From contig JAJEKV010000091.1 in assembly GCA_021234155.1 (NCBI GenBank), forward strand, positions 2,177,501-2,241,500: a stretch of 64,000 nt of DNA, read 5' to 3'. The first letter of the stretch is position 1. The number at the start of each line of letters is the position of its first letter. Below are positions 25,613-36,696 of this stretch, one piece after another. The notes beneath the pieces are model-generated. The model had not been told where the DNA came from. It saw only the letters and a list, made by a program, of their open reading frames with translations, and did not search any database. This stretch comes from Isoetes taiwanensis. Its lineage: Eukaryota; Streptophyta; Lycopodiopsida; Isoetales; Isoetaceae. A program made the position numbers and the translations under genes.

Positions 25613-26225
25613 CCGCAAGGTGTTTATCATACAAAAGCATGTCAGCCTTATGTGAAGGAATTGTGTACCTTCCACATCATCCGCCTTGTATTTTTTAATC
25701 TTTATAGGACATATACCTCTGCCGGTTTTCTTATGACATTGTATACTTTGGTTGAGGAATAGTAGATGTCATATCATTCATGACAATGGCAACACCGATT
25801 TTCAAGTCCGACATTTCAAAACAAGATGTTTAGCTTTCCATCATTTTGTCTGCTGTTTCATCTCAATCAATATGGGTGTTTGAAGACGCTTTTCCACATT
25901 CTTATTATTAGCATTCTAAAGGGAATCCTTGGCAGCTTACGAGGATAAAAAAGGGAGGGAGAGAGATGTTTTTAAGTTAATTGTTTTGAGACAGACTCCA
26001 TTGGGTTCCTTTGTAATGTGCTCTAGTTAGAGCAACAAGATTCTCTTTTTAGTTTCGTAATGTTTTATGAACTCCTACATACACTTGAATAATAAAATCT
26101 AAGGTCAAATTTTTGTTGCAAGATGACTATCGTATATGTTTAAAAATGTTTTGAGTTCAAATGCTCTCTTGATTTACTTCATTCATTTACATTCTTGGTC
26201 TCTCGTGCACGCTAAATTTACCACC

Positions 26226-27474
26226 AGCTTCGATTTTGGCATGAACGGATTTCGAGTTGGTTGTCTCCATACCAGAAGTAGTGATCTTTTGGATGTAAGG
26301 TTCTTTGTTTGTCTCACAATAAGTTTTTCAGAACCCGCAATGGTAAACGCATTTTGTTTAACATGACAGGTCTGGCAGAATATGGGAATGTTTGCTGCTG
26401 TTTCCAATGTCACTCAACATGCTCTTGCAGTTATGCTTGAGGATGATGAGTTCATTGATAAGTATATGTCAGAAAATAAGAGGTTTGTACTAGCTACATT
26501 GAATCATATTTGTACTTTAGTGCATAGTTCGAAGTTACAAAACATCACCTCTCATTTCACGTGCCTTTTTCACCTCATTTATAATGATTCTACTTTCATG
26601 CCATTAAGACCATTATAAGGGAATGTGATTCACAAAGGTCGTTATTACATTATTGCTTCTAATAGTACAAGTGTTGCAAAACAAGAGTCAAATCTTGATA
26701 GAGTTTATATGAGACAGTCAGATCTGGCTGATATGAAGCTTTGAAATACATTGTTGGAAGTGAATAGAGCCACTTCTATGTCATGACTTTTTTCTTGCTT
26801 GGAGATCCCATCTGGATTGAGTCTGATGGGCCACAACAGCCTGTGCCTTCTCGTGCATCTGTTCTACGTTTAACCATATCATGATATGGTGGATATGTTG
26901 GTTAAGAACAATTATAGTTTGGCTAGGGACGATTGAAAAACTCATACAACATCCTGACTAGTATGCTTGAAGCATCAAAGTTGAAGTACATGACTAGTAT
27001 GCTTGAAGCATCAAAGTTGAAGTACATGCCTGCATGTGTAGCCATGTTCTGTTGGCTTGACCTTAGAAACTTGTTAGCAGAGGTAAGGCAAGGAACCTCG
27101 TGACTTTTTATGGTTTAAGACTACATGATTTCTTTTTTACTTTTCAGGTAACATTTGGAGCTGAAAGTTGTCTTTGGAAGGAGATAATTGATGAATGTCA
27201 TATAGTACTAACCCCAGGTATTTCTGAAGAAAAACATTGGCTTTTACTGCATTGTGGAAGGTTTTACTATGGATTTAAATTATAGCTGTAGTTTGCTCGA
27301 TGATGACTTTTTGCAGGTGAAGCATGTCATTACGCAGAACCAGGTTTGTTTCGGGTATGTTATGCATCCATACCTCCAGAGCATTTGAAGGTTGCTTGTT
27401 CTCGTCTTGCAGAATTTGTGGAAAAGAAAATAAGGAAGGAAAGCAGCTTGTCTATCATGAATCTAGACTCCTAA
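26226..27474 (+). pseudogene. ACC-synthase-like 3' half, unit 2b (best preserved)
   Basis: The cleanest of four copies. Exons I can place: 26226-26294 (FGMNGFRVGCLHTRSSDLLD, donor GTAAGG); 26370-26482 (VWQNMGMFAAVSNVTQHA and on, donor GTTTGT); about 26925-27082 (SMLEASKLKYMPAC, FCWLDLRNLLAE, donor GTAAGG); 27148-27217 (VTFGAENCLWKEIIDECHI, LTPG); 27317-27474 (EACHYAEPGLFRVCYASIPP, then RLAEFVEKK to the TAA stop). The last junction is in phase (CCA G / GT GAA). EPGLFRVCY matches the family's EPG-WFRVC block. The PLP lysine is missing (SFDFG) and no 5' exons precede it. The family and C-terminal structure are clear. Whether any transcript uses it is unknown. Confidence 0.78.
26956..27027 (+). 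repeat. 36 bp in-frame tandem duplication, unit 2b
   Basis: Two 36 bp units (26956-26991 and 26992-27027), identical in position to the repeat in unit 1b. It adds 12 residues and keeps the reading frame. Confidence 0.9.
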
Positions 27475-27498
27475 CCGCAAGGTGTTTACTGTACAAAA

Positions 27499-29339
27499 GC
27501 ATCAATGGGTTGCCCATTGGAAGACCCATTGATGCATCCACAACTGGGCATCATTATAATCATCTATGCCCATTAAGAAATGTTGGGTTCACATAATGCA
27601 CAAGATGTTTATTGCAAAGTCCCATACTTTGCCATAATCAATTGTTTGACTTATTTAACTTACTTGATAGTGTAAAACTTTCATACCCATGCTTCTAACC
27701 CATCCAAATATATTCTTGCTATTGCAATGACATAACAAAACTACCTAGAAAATGCATTGAAGTATCTTACAATGCCTATTTATCAAATGCCACAAGTAAA
27801 GACTACAATGGAATCACTTTACCCTTTACATTACATTGGTTTTGATCTTTTGGTCTTCTAATCTTGTATTCCACCTTAAGCTCACAACTTACACAGTTAG
27901 AACACATAGATTATTCGCAAGTGCAGGGTAATGATATCATGGAAAAGCAAAACAAAAAAATGCAAAACAATATTTTAGGCAAATACTTTGGTTTTCATGA
28001 GTTTAAAGACAGAAAACAAAATGCATATTGGTTCTCTCTTTAGGCATAATAATGTGCTCAAACATGCCACGCGGGCTCTAACATGCCACCTATGTTCGAA
28101 CTTGCCAAGGTGGCTACAAAACCAGGGGGAACTTTCAAAAAGTCTAAAGGAATCTTTATAGAATCTTCAAAAATCTAAGGCAATCTGGAGAACCTTAGGG
28201 ATTCTTACGAGATTCCAAAGAAATTGTATAAGGATCGTAAATGATTATAACATCTTAGAGAACTTAGGAAAATGTTCATATATATACTTTGACTTCAGTT
28301 TAAGTTTAGATTGTCTTTTTTATCACATGAGATAACAATGTCGGTTGTTCATATTGGATGTTACAACAAATTACGTTAAAAAGAAACGGGCTCGCTCAAC
28401 ATCAGCAGACCTTTCCCTTTCAACAATATAGCAAATCTTGCCTTTCAACAGTATCTGCATGTCGATCCCTTTCTTGGAGACGAATTTCACCAGCCTCCGG
28501 GATCTTCCTTGAAGCTTTAGCCTTCATTTATTCAACCTATCAGGCTAAGTATCACCCACAAATCTTTTGCCCTGTCGTTCTTTAGCAAGAGCTTCAACAT
28601 TTCTAGTGTTGTCCTCCCTATGAGTTGTTTCTTGGTCCTATTGATATATGTGCCTATGCCACTCTCAACTGGCATAGACTCGTGTCAACATCCAACATTT
28701 GATCATCCAATGCCCAAAGATCACAAAGGGTTTAGGTTTATTTCCTCACAACATTTTTGTTCTAGACAAAATGTGGTGGTTTCTAAGAGTGTCTGGCTTG
28801 AAGAGCAGGCCCAAAATGCTTGAAATTGGCCCCCAGAAGGGAGCTTGAGAACTCGAACTCGTAGAGGAGGCATTGATTACAACTCAAATTACAATTTGCT
28901 ATTTTGACATGTCTAATAGAATGAAATGAGATCTTTAATAGAATTAAATGGTGTCTTAATTAAATGGTGGTCTCCAACGTTTAAGTATGTTGGAGGCTGC
29001 ATGTCATGCTTGAGCCACCAATGTAATGTAAAGGGTAAAGTGATTCCGTTGTAGACTTTACTTGTGGCATTTGATAAATAGGCATTGTAAGATACTTCAA
29101 TACATTTTCTAGGTAGTTTTGTTATGATATTTGGATAGGTTAGAAGCATAAGTATGAAAGTTTTACACTATAAAGTAAGTTAAATAAGTCAAACAATTGA
29201 TTATGGCAAAGTATGGGACTTTGCAATAAACATCTTGTGCATTATGTGAACCCAACATTTCTTAATCGGCATAGATGATTATAATGATACCTAGTTGTGA
29301 ATGCATCAATGGGTCTTTCAATGGGCAACTCATTGATGC
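27499..29339. mobile_element. Foldback-type element with long inverted arms
   Basis: The left arm 27499-27841 and right arm 29017-29339 are inverted copies of about 320-340 bp. Each end also carries its own short palindrome built from GCATCAATGGGT and its complement ACCCATTGATGC around CCCATTG. The interior (27842-29016) has small ORFs but no transposase that I recognise. The left end lies just after the stop of ACC-synthase-like unit 2b. The corresponding sequence in unit 2a (25621 onward) runs on without the element, giving an apparent empty site. Non-autonomous foldback or MITE-like DNA transposon is my inference; no clean target-site duplication was found. Confidence 0.7.
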
Positions 29340-31919
29340 GTTAGCATCTTGTTTATTTTCATGGTTCTCCGCCGCAATCGTAGTTTCGCTTTTGTTGCCA
29401 CGTTTTTCCTTTCGACAATCGCTTCAAACATTTGGCGGTCGCTCCAGCTTGATCTGATCGGGATATGGCAGCCATGCTCAAGCTTTTCTTGCCACATTGC
29501 CGGATCTTTGTGGCTGTTTTTTTGCTCAAGCTCTTGTTGCCACATTGCCGGATCTTTGTGGCTGTTTTTTGCTGTTGGAATTCGCCTGGAGACAGCTATG
29601 CCACATCCTGGCAGCAGCTCTGCCATATATTTTTGAATCATGCATATTTAAGAGCCCACAAGCCGCTCCTACTCTCAAATCGGGCTGCTTCAGATCGTTT
29701 ATGGCAAGGGGCTTCTAAACAGATTCGTATTTCGGTAAGCTCTCTGATTTTGGTCTTCAATATTAGATTAAGCTACGTGCAGGTTGTTTGCTAGCCTAGA
29801 GAACCGAGTATGCAAAGGCAGAGCTATGGCTATGTCGTCTGAGATATTCTGTATAAAAAAACCCTACATCCCCCCTGCCATTTCTTTTTGTAAGGCCACG
29901 GTTGTTAGCGCACATAACAGGGCCTTCTAAAGGCTCATAACCGGTCTCGTTCCAGCTCTTCTGCCCCATAAATTACAAAATCTCCTCATGACAAATCCGG
30001 CAAAACTCAGTAAGAAAAATCCTGATCCAAAGCTATGGGCAGTAACTCCTGTGTTAAGAATTAAACAGAAACCTTGGCTATGGATGTCCGTCTGGCAGCC
30101 TTGCTACCTGCCATAGCCATCACCGAGGGACCGGAGCACCGAGGGATCAAAAAAATATTACAGGAACAGGGAAAAGTGGTCACATGAGAGAATCACAGTT
30201 TGCAGTTTAAGGGATCACATAAGGACTGCAGTCTTCTGCAGTTTGTCGGCTCTCTTGCAGCTGTACATTGCAGATGTCCAGCTCAGTATCGCACCTTAGG
30301 TTTGTCGGTGTTGTCCCGATATCAACCACCCCTAGGCATCTTTCTCCAACTTCTTCTGTCTTCATTAAGTTCATGTAGAACCTTAGTACCAGTTGTTGAG
30401 TTGTCTAAGTCGCCCAAGATTTTTGCCAAGATCCACTCCTTATGTTTGATTTAGGTCGTTTTCTCGACAACATTAAGACTATTTTAGCCCTTGATTGGCG
30501 TTGGCTTGACTCGGCTGCCATTCCCCTGCACAATCTCAAGATAAGACCTCAACATTGCAGCATCCTTAATTGAAACTTGAATAAACTATACATCAAACAA
30601 GCAGCATTTCCCTGAAATGAACCCAAAACGAATAAAAAAGAGATGAAATAAAGAAGTTGGAATAATAAAAGGATGATGTAAAGAAGTTCGAGAATTAAGC
30701 TTCTAGGAGCGAAACGATTAAAAGGATCATAATCTAAAGCAGAATATTATAAAGCACAATCTATACAAATGGAAAAGGGATTTTAATGGTGACGATAGAA
30801 TGCAAGGAAGTTTTTCAAGAATTTATTGCGAAGGGAATGTTTTGGCTTAGGAAATGTCTTCGATGCCGCCGCTTCAAAAATTAATGCATCAAGAGCAACT
30901 GCAATCACCCAAAAGTGAACCTTGCTACACAATCCAAGAAGGAATCTTGCTACATAATATTTTAGATAATGGAAAGCACATGGGGCCAAACCATATTAGA
31001 GGCAACATAATAATAGTTTTGAGAGACAAATATCTACTACTTGACCTTGCACTAGAAGTGACAAAACATGCCTTGTTAGTTTTTTTAATTAATTAAAAAA
31101 TGACGAAACCTCTATTTTTTGGATTGGTAGGGAGCATGGCAATAACCTCCTATAAAACTCCAACTCATGTGTTCAATCTAGTCTAAACCACCGAGTCAAG
31201 GTGCAACCTACAACGTAAGCCATTTTTTTAGTTAAATTTCGAGATAATGTGTATAACTTTGTAGATAATATAATCTGTGAGTATATTGACCTTTTCGAAT
31301 CTATACATCCTTGATCTCTGTGCTCTAGGACTTTTAAACCTTTTTCTACTATGTTTCCTGTTGGAGCTCCAACTTTTTGCATAGGTCTATTCGTGAGTCT
31401 ATTCGTAAAGATGTTTTTGCCTGAGGAAAATATCTAGAATGTATATCTTTTCACTGATATCTTTACTCGAGAATATACTAAATTTGCCTTGGTGGAGTTG
31501 CGCATCTGTCCTGATTGTTGTTGTGAGTTCATCATATCTGCTTGAAGATAGAAACTAGTTAAATTTTCAATGGTTGCTAAGGCATTAAAAATAGATAAAA
31601 AAGGCTAGCCTTACATGTTTTCATAAAATATCTAGAGTATCTAAACATACTAACCAAAAAATTAATTAGGCAAATTCTCATAAAATTTTTGGTGGCTGGA
31701 AATTTAGCTTTCTTAAATGTAAGGGATTTAGCAAGTGCATTAACACGTTTGTTTCATATTTCATTTCTTAAGAAAGATGATCTCCAATAGTGCGAAGCAA
31801 ATAGGAAACGAAAGCAAAATCGGGTAAACTACCTTCTCATGTTGTTTTAACTGCGTCTGGATGTGTCGATACAGCGAGTTATTAAATATCACTTAGATAA
31901 GATAGAAAAACAAAACATG
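29340..31919. other. No recognisable gene; 48 bp tandem repeat
   Basis: 29479-29574 is a tandem pair of 48 bp units containing TTGCCACATTGCCGGATC and TTGTGGCTGTTTTT. The remaining 2.3 kb has only short reading frames (for example 30854-31096) with no motif that I recognise. It may include the 5' end of the following Helitron, whose left terminus I could not place. Confidence 0.5.
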
Positions 31920-31985
31920 GATGATAATGATAGAACTGTATTAGAGAGATATAGAGAGAGAGATCGACAAAGAGCTAGAGAATGA

Positions 31986-32559
31986 TACGCAAAATTATCG
32001 GAGGATGATAGGGAGAGGGCACGATGTAGAAGAAGAGAACGGTATACCAATCAACCTGTCAATGATAGAGAGAGCATAAGACAGAGAGAGAGAGAGAGAG
32101 CATTATAAAAACCTAAACGAGGAGGAGAGAAGGAGAATTCTACAAAGAGCGGCAAAACGATATGCAAACTTGGCGGAGGAGGACAAAAACAGACTACGAC
32201 AGAGAGCGGCAGAGCGATATGCAAACTTGCCCGACGAGGAAAGAGATAGAATTCTAGAGAGAGTGGCAGAACGATATGCGAACCTCCCTGAGGAAGGCAT
32301 ATATAGAATACGAGAAAGAGCAGCACAATGATATGCAAACTTGCCTGAGGAGGAGAGAGATGGGATACGACAAAGAAATATAGAATGCTATAGAAATTTA
32401 TCGGAAGAAGATAGAGTGAGAATCCGGGAAAGAGAGGTAGAACGCTATGCAAATTTGTCTGAGGAGGATAGAAGTAGCATACTACAAAGACGGGCAGAAT
32501 GCTATGCAGAGCTTCCTCAACGAGATAGGTTTAGAATGCGAGAAAGGGCTAGAGAACGT
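31986..32559 (+). CDS. Helitron N-terminal 19-residue tandem repeats
   Basis: Ten units of 57 bp. Eight run in strict phase from 32104 (starts 32104, 32161, 32218, 32275, 32332, 32389, 32446, 32503). The first two (31986, 32043) are out of phase by 4 bp, where a GA microsatellite has expanded at about 32082-32100. The consensus is close to YANLSEEDRxRIRERxAER, highly charged and predicted helical, like the STPR-type repeats found in some transposon-related proteins. One in-frame stop (32329-32331). Continues in frame to 32703 without a known domain. A DNA- or RNA-binding role is plausible but is inference. Confidence 0.8.
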
Positions 32560-32718
32560 TCTGGACGATCACAGTCTAAATCCATAGTAGACAGAGATCC
32601 AAGATATGCATATGCAAATCATATTGCATTATCCAACCAGACAAACATGCAGGAAGATAATAATTTATTGGAAATAATGCTACCCGCTTCGGCCCATTGG
32701 TAGGCGCAAGCCCGACAA

Positions 32719-34330
32719 ATGAATTTAGCCATTCATCGAAGTTATGTAATGTGTACATGGAATAAACAATGTACATATTGTCAGATCCCATTGCTCAACC
32801 TTGAGCACGATGGATTCTGTTGTAACAAAGGGAGATGGTTGCTACCACCTTTACCATCATTGCCTATGGTACTACAAAACCTTTACACCATGCCAGGATT
32901 TGCTGAGCTATCAAGAAAAGTGAACAATCTATTTTGCTTTAGTGTGCTTGGAGTGAGTGGTGGATTTGTAAATTTAGATTTTCCTTCGTCGGTGACTATT
33001 ACTGGTCGAACTTACCATCGGTTACGTCCCATTGTAGAATCGGGACATCCTATGCATTGGTATATCTACGATGAATCGGAACGATACACACAGGCACGAA
33101 ACCAAAACTTGCCATTTCAGTGGGTGGCAATTATTGGCTCAATCCTCGATCAAATAAACCCATTTATTCGGAACCTCCGAACCATGGGAAGTATGGGCTT
33201 GCCATCGGCATATATAACAATTGAGGGAGCAGTTGCAAGCAATGAAATTGCAGCCATCGTGGATGTTAACAACACAGCTGAGATTACGCCACGAGTTGCA
33301 GGATTTTGGGTACAAAATGAAGGTGAGCCAACCTTCATGAACATCCTTGATCCTATGTATGAACCATTACAATACCCTCTCTTATTCCCACATGGCACTT
33401 TGGGTTGGGGACTTAGAAATGAATATGGTCTTACACAATTACAATGGTATAGGACTAGATTGTTGCATGAAGAACGGTTTCTCCAATTAGGTCGTTTATG
33501 CGGAGAATACTTGGTTGACATGTATTCAAGAGTTGAAGATGCTCGATTGAATTATTTTAGGACACCGGCATTTCGCAATCGGAGAGTGCAATATGATGAG
33601 GATTATTCGGAACGTGAGAATGACGATCAAAACGACATTATATTGCCCTCCTCATTTTTGGGATGTCAAAGGTGGTGCTCTGTGCAAGTCGCAGATGCAT
33701 TGGCACTGTCTAGATCAAAAGGTCGTCCAACGTTATTCATCACTATGACTACAAATGTAGATTGGCCTGAAATACGAGTTAGACTCAGACCTGGACAAAA
33801 TGCATCTGATGTCCCTATGATTGTTGTTCGATGCTTTCATGGAAGATTACAACGGTTGAAGGAGCTCCTTCATAAATTCTTCCAGCGCATATCGTATGTG
33901 ATAACAGTCATAGAATTTCAAAAACGTGGATTACCACATGCCCATCTCGTCTTGCGTACTGAACCCGACATACCAATTGAATGTATCGATGATATCATCT
34001 CTGCTGAACTACCTACAGATCCAGTCCTTCGAGCACAGGTTCAAAAATTCATGATACATAGACACTCAGGAAGGTGCTCCCCAAATGACAATCCATGTTG
34101 TTACAGATATCCAAAAGACATTAACCCCACAACGCATCTTGATTCAAAGGGTTATGTGCAATACAGAGCATAGATGATGCATGGGTGGTTCCCTACAATG
34201 CCTTTCTCCTACATGAGTTAGATTGCCACATTATGGTAGACATTGCGTCCACAGTCCATGTATTCTCGTATCTTTATGGTTACATTTACGAGGGATTTGA
34301 CAACGCTAGCTTTCGGGTAGCCCAAGAAAG
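32719..34330 (+). pseudogene. Helitron Rep (HUH) domain, frameshifted
   Basis: ORF 32719-34173, continued in another frame from 34185. The Helitron-like N domain reads PLQYPLLFPHGTLGWGLRNE (about 33364). The Rep HUH motif is EFQKRGLPHAHLVL (about 33913-33954), with both histidines. The second catalytic segment SYLYGYIYEGFDNA (about 34266-34307) holds the tyrosine-containing Y motif. Rep relaxase activity starts rolling-circle transposition. The nuclease residues all look present; only the frame is broken, between 34160 and 34185. Confidence 0.88.
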
Positions 34331-34993
34331 GCACTCGGCTTCCATGCCATCGACATTAAACAGCCAACATGAAGTGGTAGCAGAATCCTCGTCGAGGAAC
34401 AATGATCAAAGAGAAAATACCACATGTCAACCACCAGGGCATACACCATCTGAAGAAACTGTTAGGCGACCTCCTAGGAATGAAATACAGGACTACTTGA
34501 GGGCGCGTTATCTATCGGGCGCATGAGGGCAGCTGGGAGAACAATGTCATATGATATAACAAATAAATCTCCTGCCGTCAAGTGCCTGCCTCTGCACCTG
34601 CCACATTTGAATACGAGGTCATTGTTAGATCGATACTTCCTGCGTCCTCTGGATAACGAGTTTTATGCCTTCACGTACATTCAATATTACGAACAATATA
34701 CATTGATCAGATATAATTCAAAGATTGGCAATTGAATGCGAGTCCATATTGAACAAGAGCGAGAGGGGTTCACGAGAAACATAGTGAAGAAAAGGGTAAG
34801 GCAGCCAGTTGTATGTAGGATACGATTGCTATTGCCTCGGGTGGGAGAAACATTTTATTTAAGGCAGCTCTTGCTGCATCGTGCTGTGAGAACATGGGAT
34901 GAGTTGAAGGTCGTCCATGAGCAACAATATGAAACGTATCAACAAGTCGCGAAGCGTATAGGTTTGCTCACGCACATAACGAGTCAGTATTAG
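34331..34993 (+). pseudogene. Helitron Rep-helicase linker
   Basis: Pieces in two frames: EIQDYLRARYLSGA (to 34526), then CLPLHLPHLNTRS and RPLDNEFYAFTYIQYYEQYT, an in-frame TGA at 34733-34735, then GETFYLRQLLLHRAVRTWDE (about 34846). These match the conserved block between Rep and helicase in plant Helitrons. Confidence 0.8.
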
Positions 34994-34995
34994 TC

Positions 34996-36696
34996 ATGGA
35001 AGAAGCAGTTTCTCTATCATTGAGTCCCACACAGCTGCGATTTCTTTTTGCCATGTTACTGCTCGATCAAGGTCCAGCGGTGGAGCTATGGACCAGGTTC
35101 AAAATACCAATGAGTATTGATCTATTAGATGAATACCCAAACGATGAAACAATTGCATTTAATGAATCCCTTCATCTAATCAACAATATTCTAACACAAC
35201 ATAGTACTAACATCATGGCATTCGGTCTCCAACTGCATCCTCGTCTTGGAAGAAATGTCATGCGTGAATTACAAAAATTTTCTGACCATCAGAGATACTT
35301 AGATACTGTGATGCAAATGACAAGTATAATGAATACTGACCAACGTGAAATATACAGTTTCATTCAAAAATGGCTTGAAACATCAGAAAGCAATCAAGCT
35401 ATATTTGTCGATGGAAAGGCCGGTAGAGGAAAAACCTTATTGCTAAATTGTGTGTGTTTATCTATACGAGGCAATCAATGTATAGCACTTCCTTGTGGTA
35501 CAACAGCATTAGCCGCTCTTCAGTATCCAGGAGGGCAAACGGCTCACTCCCTGTTCCAAATCCCTGTGGAAGAAAATAACGCAGGACTTCATTCAATGAT
35601 AGAGCATGATTCCGGAGCAGCAGAACTACTCATTGCATCTAAAGTCATTATTTGGTATGAATTCCCAATGGCCAATAAAGCTGTCATAGAAAGCGCCCAT
35701 CATTTGTTGCAAAGACTATGCCGGAATAGTCTTCCCTTTGGAGGCAAACACTTTATCGCTTCTGGAGACTTTAGACAGGTAGCCCCTGTTGTCAAGGGAG
35801 GAGGGCGAAATGCAGCATATAACGCATCTATAAAATCCTCGCCACTCTGGCAAAGTTTTCGTGTATTTAGATTAGAACAACCAATACGCAACGCACGAGA
35901 TCCTGAACTGATGCGGTTTGTTGATCGTATAGGAGAAAATTGGGAAGAACCCACAGTCTCATTGGATATCTTCAACACAACTACTAGCGTTGAAAGTAGT
36001 GTTGAGTTTCTCTATCCATCTAGCATTCTTAAGGACTCAGCGATATGCAAAAAATGCAACTTTTTGTCACCAATTAACAAGAGTGTTGATAATATCAATG
36101 GTTGCGTTCTTAATAGACTGTCTAGTAATGACAAACCATATTATAGCCATGATCACATCACCGAACAAGATGAAATCATACATGACCATCCCTATGCGAC
36201 ATCAGATTTTCTAAATAACTTCACCCATTCTGGAATACCCAACCATGAACTAAAGCTTAAGGTAGGTGCAATATGTCACATTATGAAACGATTAGATATG
36301 GAAAAGGGTCTGGTAAAAAATGCAAGAGTTATGGTTGTTTCGATGCACGCAAAATTTGTGATGGTAAAAGTATTAGATGATACAGCTCAAGAGGATGCAT
36401 GCACATATCCAATCTCTAGAACAGACTTTTTTTATCAACCAGAGAATCGGCCCTGGACCATACATAGACGACAGTTACCCCTCCGATTATCTTATGCAAC
36501 CACCTTCAACAGCTGCCAAGGATTAACATTGGATCGAGTCGTTATTGACTTACGCACCGATGTATTTGCACACGGCCAGTTATACACTGCACTTAGTCGC
36601 ATGCGGAGAAGAGAAGATGCCCTCATCTTACTTTCACCGGAAAACACAATGAAGCGCACTAAAAACGTCGTTTATAAAGAGTTGCTATGTCTATAA
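34996..36696 (+). CDS. Helitron PIF1-like helicase
   Basis: Open for 566 codons. Walker A is VDGKAGRGKTLLLN (about 35407-35448). The Walker B position reads IIWYEFPM (about 35647), where PIF1 helicases have WDEAPM, so the metal-binding aspartate is Tyr. Later motifs are GGKHFIASGDFRQVAPVV (about 35740) and the C-terminal LSYATTFNSCQGLTLDRVVI and GQLYTALSRMRRREDALIL (about 36487-36640). The family unwinds DNA with ATP. The Asp-to-Tyr change should abolish ATPase activity. Domain length is near normal. It follows the linker with a frame change at about 34993. Confidence 0.92.
   Translation: MEEAVSLSLSPTQLRFLFAMLLLDQGPAVELWTRFKIPMSIDLLDEYPNDETIAFNESLHLINNILTQHSTNIMAFGLQLHPRLGRNVMRELQKFSDHQRYLDTVMQMTSIMNTDQREIYSFIQKWLETSESNQAIFVDGKAGRGKTLLLNCVCLSIRGNQCIALPCGTTALAALQYPGGQTAHSLFQIPVEENNAGLHSMIEHDSGAAELLIASKVIIWYEFPMANKAVIESAHHLLQRLCRNSLPFGGKHFIASGDFRQVAPVVKGGGRNAAYNASIKSSPLWQSFRVFRLEQPIRNARDPELMRFVDRIGENWEEPTVSLDIFNTTTSVESSVEFLYPSSILKDSAICKKCNFLSPINKSVDNINGCVLNRLSSNDKPYYSHDHITEQDEIIHDHPYATSDFLNNFTHSGIPNHELKLKVGAICHIMKRLDMEKGLVKNARVMVVSMHAKFVMVKVLDDTAQEDACTYPISRTDFFYQPENRPWTIHRRQLPLRLSYATTFNSCQGLTLDRVVIDLRTDVFAHGQLYTALSRMRRREDALILLSPENTMKRTKNVVYKELLCL

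Larger units (their letters stand above)
21954..28946 (+). repeat. Large segmental duplication, copy 2
   Basis: Second copy of the block at 1-7061, same orientation and same internal order. It differs from copy 1 by scattered short substitutions and indels, and by lacking a stretch of the ACC-synthase-like intron near 24780 (about 50 bp present in the other three tandem units). To its right the sequence continues into the right inverted arm of the foldback element, which copy 1 lacks, so it is not a simple repeated contig end. Confidence 0.95.
31920..36696 (+). mobile_element. Helitron (rolling-circle transposon), coding part
   Basis: Domain order fits a plant-type Helitron RepHel: charged N-terminal repeat region, Helitron-like N domain, HUH Rep nuclease, linker, and a PIF1-like helicase at the C-terminus. 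The protein nicks and rejoins single strands through tyrosines while the helicase unwinds DNA. Reading frame changes occur after 34173 and near 34526 and 34993, with an in-frame stop at 34733, so this copy is inactive unless the sequence is in error. The typical ends (5' TC; 3' hairpin with CTRR) were not found. Confidence 0.9.

Noticed and set aside
32051-32452. 133-codon minus ORF
   Set aside because: Antisense to the 57 bp Helitron repeat array, kept open by the repeat period.
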